Positions 1 to 7,000 of a stretch of 14,219 nucleotides of DNA are shown here, one piece after another. Below the pieces are notes generated by a model. The model worked only from the letters and a program-made list of their open reading frames with translations, had not been told where the DNA came from and made no database searches. Source of the stretch: Ignavibacteriales bacterium. Lineage in GTDB: Bacteria; Bacteroidota; Ignavibacteria; Ignavibacteriales; Melioribacteraceae. The position numbers and the translations under genes were made by a program. Positions within the stretch are counted from its first letter, which is position 1, and each line of letters starts with the position of its first letter. Where the stretch lies: assembly GCA_016929735.1 (NCBI GenBank), contig JAFGID010000139.1, forward strand, positions 1-14,219, in the 5' to 3' direction.

Positions 1-1
1 A

Positions 2-300
2 TTTCGAAATATCATTACTGACAATAAACCAAAGATGGAAAAAAAGGGTCCAGATTTCTTGATCATCGGTGTTCAAAAAACAGGTACAACAGCCTTGTTT
101 TCATATCTAACCAAGCATTCATTAATTAATGCGCCAAAATAGAAAGAGATTCATTTTTTTTAGCAGTGATGCTTTATATGCCAAAGGCCTTTCCTACTAT
201 CTATCATTTTTTCCCGTATGTTCAGATCAATATCTAACCTTTGAGGCTTTGTCGAGTTATCTGATGAAATTAGGCAAGCGACCTTGCGTATATTTGCTTG
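2..300 (+). pseudogene. Decayed sulfotransferase, N-terminal part
   Basis: The frame open from base 2 reads a typical sulfotransferase 5'-phosphosulfate loop, PDFLIIGVQKTGTTALFSYL, about bases 50-109. It reaches an in-frame TAG at 140-142, where the family normally continues with a Lys-Lys-Glu-Ile-His-Phe-Phe stretch. KEIHFF does follow directly after the stop. A frameshift in a run of eight T (154-161) then moves the reading to another frame, which continues SSDALYAKGLSYYLSFFP and later YLTFEALSSYL, matching the KGL-x-x-Y and FEA-x-P-x-YL landmarks of heparan-sulfate-type bacterial sulfotransferases. Beyond about base 275 only faint similarity remains (RIFA, then LIGV, across several stops). 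The gene may begin upstream of the window; a Met codon at 35 is possible. It is non-functional as read. One stop and one homopolymer slip could in principle be assembly errors, but the loss of the rest of the gene argues for real decay. Confidence 0.75.
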
Positions 301-768
301 AATAAGGTGATTAATTGGTGTAAGTTGAAATAAAGCTACAACCCAGTACAACTTTTGATTTCCAAAAACGTGGATTATCTGCGCCAGCAGTCGTCCAATA
401 TCCAAGCGTTTGGTCATTGTCATCAGCACCTCTCTCCTTATCACTGGAAAAAGCTGTTGTGCAGATAGTGGTGAAAAGGCGAGGAAGCCTAATGTGCTAA
501 GTGGTGTTTAGTATCAGCTTCCATAAACTGACCTACGGCAGCTCATGAAGCCAGTATCATAAGGTAAAATTATGATTTGAATTAAGCAAAATTAACAATT
601 GAATTGAAATTCAACCAACTAAAATTTATAAATATAAAAAAAAGATGTGCACCTCAAAAAAATGATTATTAATAATATTTTCCTTATTAAAGAATGTTCT
701 TGTTAATTTCGCGAAGAATAGATGCCTTTCTTTTACTAGGTGATCATCATAAAAAAATAGGTAAATAG
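301..768. other. Non-coding or unrecognisable stretch
   Basis: This stretch follows the sulfotransferase relic and precedes the TTG-started gene at 769. No protein similarity is recognisable in either strand. It becomes strongly AT-rich from about 570 and contains short palindromes: TTGAATTGAAATTCAA at 599-614 and ATTATTAATAAT at 665-676. A - strand reading frame starts at 423 behind an AAGGAGAG-like ribosome binding site, but it runs antisense into the relic and matches nothing I know. A promoter for the 769 gene should lie here, but no convincing -35/-10 pair stands out. Confidence 0.5.
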
Positions 769-1914
769 TTGATTACAAAAAAAATAAAAAAAACCATAAA
801 AAAAATCATAAACAAATTAAGATTGTTTATTGAAAAATTAAAATTTATTAAGAAATCCGGTTTGCTTTTTTCATTGATCGAGAACCCTTTAATTTTCAAC
901 AAAACACTTTATTTGAAAGAAAACCCCGATGTGAGTGAAAAAAAAGTCGAGCCTTTCCTCCATTACATTTGGCATGGTTGGAAGGAGGGAAGGAGACCAA
1001 ACCAGTACTTTTCTCCAAAATCATATTTAAAAAAGCACCCTGAGATTGCAGATATTTGGGGAGAGCCACTTTCACATTCGATCAGAAATGGTTGGAAGGA
1101 TATATTTGCAGAAATTGAAAATAGTAATATATTACTGGATTCCATGCGCCCTCCCGTTTTTATTTTTGGTCCACCAAGATCAGGGTCTACCTACCTTGTA
1201 CGCGTGCTAAACCAACATGAAAATTTTTTTATAACAAATGAATTGAGAGTAATGTCTTTCATAAATGATTTATTTCATATCTTCATGGAATCGGAGAGGA
1301 TGGAATGGAATTTGAAAAGCGAATATAGAAATGAATTCATTAATTTTTTCAAGAACAAACAGGTAAACACTATTAAATCTTTCTATTTAGAAAAAACCCA
1401 AAATATTAATATGATCTGGGGGGATAAAAACCCACATTATGCAGACCCTAAGAATGATCCTGGAGCACTGGAGACAATAAGGGAATTATTCCCTGATGCC
1501 AAGTACATTCATATTTACAGGCATCCGAGAAATGTTATAAACTCGCTTGTAGAAAAGGGTTGGACGGGATTCAAGGGAGGTGTTGTTGTTTACAAAAGGA
1601 TCATCACCACAGGCAGGGAGTTTGGCAAAACACTTGATAAAAAAAATTATTTTGAAATTAAATATGAAGATCTCTGTTCAAAAGGGTTGACTATCGCAGA
1701 GCAAATTTGTAATTTCCTAGACGTTCAAGTTAGTAACAGACAAAATCAATTCTTGATGGAGCAGGAACAATCCAGAACACCCATATGTTCACCGGTAACA
1801 CCTTTACAACTGATTGGTAAAGAAAGAGAAATTCGTTTTTCAAAAGACGAGGAACGTTATTACCAAAATCATATAGTACCCATATTAGATGATTTCGGTT
1901 ACAGAGATATATAA
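769..1914 (+). CDS. Sulfotransferase with N-terminal NPDV-type repeats
   Basis: This is a 381-residue protein likely to move sulfate from PAPS to a carbohydrate (or, less likely, protein) acceptor. The C-terminal two thirds is a sulfotransferase fold. The 5'-phosphosulfate loop FIFGPPRSGSTYL lies at residues 131-143, and the 3'-phosphate site YRHPRNVINS has Arg251 and Ser259 at the usual spacing of eight. Residues 45-111 hold two degenerate copies of a repeat: YLKENPDV followed by HYIWHGWKEGRRP, then YLKKHPEI followed by HSIRNGW. The same repeat type occurs in the large protein at 4055. The first 36 residues are Lys-rich and amphipathic, with no signal peptide, suggesting a cytoplasmic enzyme that may touch the membrane. 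The start is TTG; no ATG precedes the repeats and the ribosome binding site is weak, so the exact start is uncertain. It stands alone between two relics and may have its own promoter. The sulfotransferase call is firm; the substrate is unknown. Confidence 0.85.
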   Translation: MITKKIKKTIKKIINKLRLFIEKLKFIKKSGLLFSLIENPLIFNKTLYLKENPDVSEKKVEPFLHYIWHGWKEGRRPNQYFSPKSYLKKHPEIADIWGEPLSHSIRNGWKDIFAEIENSNILLDSMRPPVFIFGPPRSGSTYLVRVLNQHENFFITNELRVMSFINDLFHIFMESERMEWNLKSEYRNEFINFFKNKQVNTIKSFYLEKTQNINMIWGDKNPHYADPKNDPGALETIRELFPDAKYIHIYRHPRNVINSLVEKGWTGFKGGVVVYKRIITTGREFGKTLDKKNYFEIKYEDLCSKGLTIAEQICNFLDVQVSNRQNQFLMEQEQSRTPICSPVTPLQLIGKEREIRFSKDEERYYQNHIVPILDDFGYRDI

Positions 1915-1917
1915 TTG

Positions 1918-1933
1918 ATAGACGTTTGTCTAT
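1918..1933 (+). terminator. Possible weak terminator hairpin
   Basis: A perfect inverted repeat, ATAGAC-GTTT-GTCTAT, begins four bases after the stop of the sulfotransferase gene. The stem is six base pairs with a four-base loop. No T-tract follows on the + strand (A-rich sequence does), so intrinsic termination is doubtful. Position is the main argument. The border of the decayed IS element lies only a few bases further on. Confidence 0.25.
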
Positions 1934-1938
1934 AAAAA

Positions 1939-3025
1939 ATTTCAATTAATGTTGTTAGCAACATATTTCTTGGTTTCACGTCTCAAGGGAAATCGTGATT
2001 ATTTATAAACACCATAGTAGAGCTGAAAGATAAGCGTTTTCTTGGCCTGTTTTTCAAACAACGCTCCACAAATTATATTTCTTCCTGTTTCAAATCACGG
2101 AGTTTGCATTTTTTAGTTATTACTGGCGGATTAAGCAATTGGTGTTCTCACTAGTGCTTCTCTCCTAAGAAGCATAAGGAAGGGCAAAATAAACCTAAAC
2201 TCCTAAATTTTTTGCATTTGGCTCATGTCACATAAACTCTTTCCCATTATCGCAGGTGATGGTATGAACAGGAAAGTTTCCTAGTTATAATATGATCGTT
2301 TACTTTACCGCCTCTTTGGTTCGTTGCTTCACCAAGCACATATGCTTATTCGCCTTTTTTGAACAACCAAGGTTATTATGGCATCTTTCTTTCCCTTTCC
2401 AATAATTGTATCCGTCTCCAAATCCCCCAGTCTGCTTTTGTCTGACTCAATCTTTGTGTGTTCATCAATCATGGTTCTGTTGATTGTTTGCCCACATTAT
2501 TTACAGCTTTAATAGATTTTTTTACGCTTTTTAAGACATCTGAGATGCTTCCCCAGAGGCTTCCACCATCTCTATTATCTTGATAGATATATTGTTAGTA
2601 TATCCATTAATGACTGATATGCATGATTTGGTTACCCCTACAATGATTACTAAGTTGCTCCAGGCCCAAGTCAAGACCGATAAAATCCTCAACCAGCTTC
2701 CACTCTTCTGGCTTGATACTAACTATGGTAATATTTTGCCTTTCATTGGCAAATCGCAGGGCTTGTTTGGGCCGATGTCCTTTCTCTACTTGATTATGTT
2801 TGAGTTCTTGGCTGATGGTGAATTTATGTAAAGCGATTGCTTCAGCTATCTCTGCCCAGCAAAATCCTGCTTTCAGAAACATATAAATATGGTATCTTTG
2901 GTTGTAGATAAGTTGAGAATAAGGCCCTATGGGTGCTTTTTTGATTTAGTCGTTAGAGAGGTGCTTATCTAACCGCAGTTTAACTTTCTAACACTTACAA
3001 AGTAGCATTTATGAATTGAATTCAA
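1939..3025 (-). mobile_element. Decayed IS30-family insertion sequence
   Basis: The interval is defined by an IS30-like transposase relic occupying 1983-2945 and by tentative terminal inverted repeats. The left border reads TTTCAATTAATG (from about 1940). The reverse complement of the right border reads GAATTCAATTCAT (about 3012-3024). They share the core TTCAATT, and the left copy is imperfect. The resulting length of about 1.09 kb fits the roughly 1.0-1.25 kb usual for IS30 elements. No target-site duplication can be made out. The element is certainly inactive in itself. Transposase content is solid; the borders are approximate. Confidence 0.6.
1983..2945 (-). pseudogene. IS30-family transposase, multiply disrupted
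   Basis: Read on the - strand, the relic begins with the family's N-terminal helix-turn-helix: QRYHIYMFLKAG, then EIAEAIALHKFTISQELKHN, then RPKQA (open frame 2945 to 2607). A TAA at 2607-2609 interrupts just after MHISH, where intact members read ISH-x-TIY. In a further frame QYIYQDNRDGGSLW (about 2540-2600) follows. The DDE catalytic core is still legible in pieces: GDLETDTIIGKGKK near 2400-2435 (first Asp), HTITCDNGKEF near 2230-2268 (second Asp), and SENTNCLIRQ near 2122-2152 (Glu). The C-terminal LKNRPRKRLSF lies near 2020-2055, and the reading ends at a stop at 1983-1985. There are at least six stops and several frameshifts, so no functional protein is made. The identification rests on the ordered set of family motifs and is firm. 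Confidence 0.85.
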
Positions 3026-3080
3026 GATAATAAAAAAACCAAGGTTTTTAATCCAAATTGTTTAATGAAATATAATTTTT

Positions 3081-3299
3081 ACAACGTTAATTAATAGGAA
3101 ATCACACCATGTTATAATTTCCGGCACATGGCGCACAGGCATCACGTTTCTAGTTCAGCTGTTTACAGTATTGAAGTTGGATACTTAGTTTCACCTCCTG
3201 AAGTCAAATATTGATAAGAACGCAAACGCGAGCATTGAAAAATAAATCCGCTCACCTAATGCGCCGTGTATCATCAAGAATCCCCATTAGGGAAATTAT
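3081..3299 (+). pseudogene. Decayed sulfotransferase, N-terminal part
   Basis: One continuous frame reads HVIISGTWRTGITFLVQLF, a sulfotransferase phosphosulfate loop of the GTGRTGTTFL type with Gly changed to Trp and Thr to Ile. It continues TVLKLDT, stop, LLKSNIDKNANASIEK, stop, IRSPNAPCIIKNPH, stop, GNY. The landmarks (NAN-AG-E, IR, P-x-AP-x-I-I-K-x-P) follow a bacterial sulfotransferase subfamily I recall with Gly in the loop and KSPW or KNP in this place. Three in-frame stops (3180s, 3240s, 3288-3290) with no frameshift mark it as a pseudogene. An ATG at 3109 is out of this frame, so the original start is lost or lay slightly upstream. The remainder of the gene is missing; the next gene begins within 80 bases. 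It lies immediately beside the dead IS30 element. Confidence 0.7.
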
Positions 3300-3360
3300 A
3301 TAAACGAAACAATAAGAAATTTAATTGTTTATTGAAAATAATTTATATAGATTTTTTTTT

Positions 3361-3369
3361 GAGAAGGGA
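3361..3369 (+). promoter_or_regulatory. Ribosome binding site for methyltransferase gene
   Basis: GAGAAGGGA follows a long T run and lies eight bases before the ATG at 3378. It fixes that start. Nearly the same T-run plus GAGAAGGGA arrangement recurs at about 13634-13651, ahead of the glycosyltransferase relic. Confidence 0.6.
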
Positions 3370-3377
3370 AAAAATCA

Positions 3378-3998
3378 ATGCATCAATCTTCATATGAAAA
3401 AATGAGATATTTTAGGGAAAAATACCTTTCGAATATGGAAGAAAGAAATCTTAAGATCATGGATTTCGGTTCAATGAATATCAACGGTAATTATCAGCCA
3501 ATTTTCAACTCTAAAAAATGGGAGTATGTGGGCGTTGATATGGCAAGCGGACCGGGGGTTGATATTGTCATAAAAAGGGTCTATTTTTGGGATGGAATTC
3601 CTTCCAATTCTTTTGATGTTGTCATATCCGGACAAACTTTTGAGCATTCAGAATATTTCTGGTTATCCATTCTTGAAATAAGGCGGATCTTGAAATATGG
3701 CGGGCTCTGCTGTATTATTGCCCCTTCCAGCGGGCCCGAACATCGTTACCCGGTTGATTGCTACCGGTTTTACACAGACGGCATAAAAGCAATTGCCAAA
3801 TTTGCGGGATTAAATATCTTGGAAGCAGAAACTGAATGGGAACCGAAGCAAGAATATCCGGATAAGAGTGGGGAAATTTGGAAAGACACCATACTCATTG
3901 GTCAGAAAAAAGAATTCATTCCAATGTATCAAAGGTTTAAACATACAATTTTTCGTTTTGCTTTGAAATGGTTGGGGGATTACCGTGAAAGGATTTAG
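3378..3998 (+). CDS. Class I SAM-dependent methyltransferase
   Basis: This 206-residue protein has a compact Rossmann methyltransferase core of the Methyltransf_11 type. SAM-binding motif I is MDFGSMNINGNY at residues 28-39. The acidic end of strand 2 is VGVDM (Asp54). FDVVISGQTFEH (79-90) is the post-motif acidic and histidine region. RRILKYGGLCCIIAP (102-116) is the strand 4-5 hallmark, and HRYPVDCYRFY (122-132) is the conserved tail motif of this subfamily, often found in glycan biosynthesis islands. Length suits a stand-alone enzyme, with no signal peptide or membrane segment. It is the first gene of the presumed operon, 56 bases upstream of the large glycosyltransferase gene. It probably methylates a sugar or nucleotide-sugar intermediate, but the acceptor cannot be read from sequence. 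The start at ATG 3378 is supported by a strong ribosome binding site. Confidence 0.8.
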   Translation: MHQSSYEKMRYFREKYLSNMEERNLKIMDFGSMNINGNYQPIFNSKKWEYVGVDMASGPGVDIVIKRVYFWDGIPSNSFDVVISGQTFEHSEYFWLSILEIRRILKYGGLCCIIAPSSGPEHRYPVDCYRFYTDGIKAIAKFAGLNILEAETEWEPKQEYPDKSGEIWKDTILIGQKKEFIPMYQRFKHTIFRFALKWLGDYRERI

Positions 3999-4054
3999 AA
4001 ATACTCACCAAGTTGTAATCGTAAATTAGATAAAGGTTTTATTGCTATTGAACA

Positions 4055-7000
4055 ATGAAAAACCTCCCAAATAAAGTAATTGAAATTAATGAAAAACGTA
4101 AAACTAATATGATAAAAGAAATTAACCCGTTTGAACATCCCATCTGTCTTGAAGTGCCCCATCGCCTGGTCCGCCCGGACGCCTGGGTGAGACATATCCC
4201 TTTCGCCATGTATCTGGTTGATATTTTAAAACCACGCATGATCGTAGAGCTAGGCACGCACACAGGAAATTCCTACTGCGCTTTCTGCCAAGCAGTGGAC
4301 AACCTCAGCCTGGAGACAGCCTGCTTTGCCGTAGATACTTGGCAAGGTGATCCACAAGCAGGACTATACGGGCCGGAAGTCATCGAAGAGCTGCGTAGTT
4401 ACCATGATCCCAAATATGGTAGTTTTTCAACTCTCATGCAAACCACCTTTGATGAAGCTGTGAGGGAATTTAAGGACAGTACGATTGACCTGCTACATAT
4501 TGATGGTTTGCACACATACGATGCAGTGAAGCATGATTTCGAAACCTGGCTGCCAAAATTAAGTGAAAGAAGCGTGGTGCTATTCCATGACATTATGGTC
4601 AGTCAGGATGATTTCGGAGTATGGAAGATTTGGGGAGAATTGAGAGAAAAATATCCTGGATTTGATTTCACCCATGGACACGGCTTGGGAATCCTTGGGG
4701 TAGGTAAAAATCAGGCCAACCTGGTCCAAGGCATATTCAGGATTGACGAGAAAGAACAAGCTACTTTTAAAAAATTGTTCAGCTTTTTAGGAAAGAGATT
4801 TGAGCAGGAACTGAAGCTAACTCAGGTTGAAGAAATATTATCCAAAAAAGATTTATATATTCTTGATTTAAAAAATCATAACCAACAGCTGGAAAGTGAA
4901 AATGCCCAATCAGAAGATCTTTTGGCAAAGTGCCATAATCAGCTAACTCAAATAAAGGCTAGCAAAGCTTGGAAACTAGCATTATTTTTGCGGAGGGTCC
5001 GAAAGGTGGTCCTTCCGCCAAACAGCCTGCGAGCCCGCGCGTTTTCCAAGATTCTTGCTCCGGTATTGAAAACCCTGCGCGAGAGAAAAATACACCATAA
5101 TTTGGATCTCATCCGTTCTTCAGAATTCTTCGATGGGGATTGGTATCTGCACAATAACCCCGATGTTCGAATGAAGAAATTTGATCCAGCTGTTCATTTT
5201 TTACTATATGGAGGATTTGAGGGAAGAGACCCAGGTCCCAACTTCAATTCCCAAAAATATCTAGATGATTATCCAGATGTTATTGAAAGGAATCAAAATC
5301 CTTTAATCCACTATATCAAATTTGGTTGCCTAGAAAAAAGAACAATCTATAAATCTTATCATTTTGAATATTTAGATAAAAAGAAAAAAATACTCGAAGA
5401 TTTGAATGAGATCGAGATCACTCAATCATTCTATGAGAGAGATGTGTATTATGAGGACTTAGAAAAGACTAAAACCAAATTGATCACTTTTTATCTTCCC
5501 CAATTTCACCAAATCCCAGAAAATGATAAGTTTTGGGGGAAAGGGTTTACTGAATGGACTAACTTAAAACAAGCAAAATCGTTCTTTGAAGGACACGACC
5601 AACCGAAAGTTCCCTCTGATCTTGGATATTACGATCTGAGAGATCCTGAAATAATGAAAAGACAAGCGCAACTTGCAAAGTCTCATGGCTTATATGGATT
5701 CTGTTTTTATCGATATTGGTTTAATGGTAAAGAGGTGCTGGAAAAGCCACTTTACCAGTTTTTACAAAATCAAGCAATAGACATCAATTTTTGCATATGC
5801 TGGGCTAATGAAAATTGGACCAGAAAATGGGACGGAAAAGAAAATGATATCCTTATCAAACAAGAACACAATCTTGAAGATGATGGAAGGTTTCTTAAAA
5901 ATTCGATAAAATTTTTTAAAGATCCAAGATATATCAAAATTTCAAACAAACCCCTTCTACTTATATATAATCCAAAAAAACTTTTCGACACTCAAGAATC
6001 TATATTACTATGGGATCAGATTTGCAAAGAAGATGGTTTTAATGGTATTTATACTATCGCCATTGAATCACTTTATCCAATTAAATCAAAAAAATACATT
6101 CCAGGATTTGACGCAGTAACACAATTCCCACCCTTGCAGGCAAGTCTAACCAATATTTCTAATCTGGTCAATTTTCATGCTAAGTTTAAGGGATCTGTAT
6201 GGGATTACAGAGAAATGATAGCCAATTTTTGTTTAAAACCCAACAAAGATATACCCACATACAGAGCCGTAACTCCCTCTTGGGATAATACCGCCAGGAG
6301 GGGCGATCATGCATCCATTTTCATCAACTCTCATCCCAAATATTATCAATACTGGTTAGAAAAAGCAATTATTTTCACCAAAGAAACACATCCGGAGGAT
6401 AGTCAATTCATATTCATTAATGCCTGGAACGAGTGGGCAGAAGGAGCATACCTGGAACCTGATCAAACATCGGGATACGCTTACCTCAATGCTACATCAA
6501 AAGCAATCCTGAATACAGAAAAAACAACAAACAAAACATATAGAAACGGTGCGATTGATGTAATTTTCGGGAAACTAGGCGAAAGTGATTTAGAAGTTAT
6601 AAAAATAATAAGAACTCTAAGCAAAAGAACAAATATTCAAATAAAATTTTATTCACATTCAGAAAACAAGCAATTACTGGTAAGTGAATTAATACATAAT
6701 GTAAATTATTATGCATCTCTTGGAGAAAATAATGGGGTAAAAATAAAAGAGGAGATTCTGCCATCCAGTTCACAGGGTATTCTCCTTGCTGGTGAATTAA
6801 GCCCAGAGTTCATAGATGCAATAGCGGGATCAAATCGTCCCGTCATCAGAATATCTGATAATATCAATAATTCAACCCAGTTTAAAATTAATTACATCCC
6901 ACAAGAAGATCTAACTGAACATTACGGTGTGCTGTCGTTGTTGAAAAAGATATGGGAATTAACAGATATTAAACCTGCCGTTTCCATCATCATCCCCTCT

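Noticed and set aside
160..444. Minus-strand open frame, with ATG at 423 behind an AAGGAGAG-like site
   Set aside because: It runs antisense through the part of the sulfotransferase relic that is still readable on the + strand, shows no recognisable family, and ends within the relic. The good ribosome-binding look may be chance.
665..676. ATTATTAATAAT palindrome as an operator
   Set aside because: Perfect AT palindromes of this length are expected by chance in sequence this AT-rich, and no regulator gene is nearby.
2580..2831. Plus-strand frame of 83 codons inside the IS30 element
   Set aside because: It is the complement of the transposase helix-turn-helix region, which has clear family motifs on the other strand.
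3034..3049. AAAAACC-AA-GGTTTTT inverted repeat as a terminator
   Set aside because: The loop would be only two bases and the stem is nearly all A-T; no gene ends just before it apart from the dead IS.
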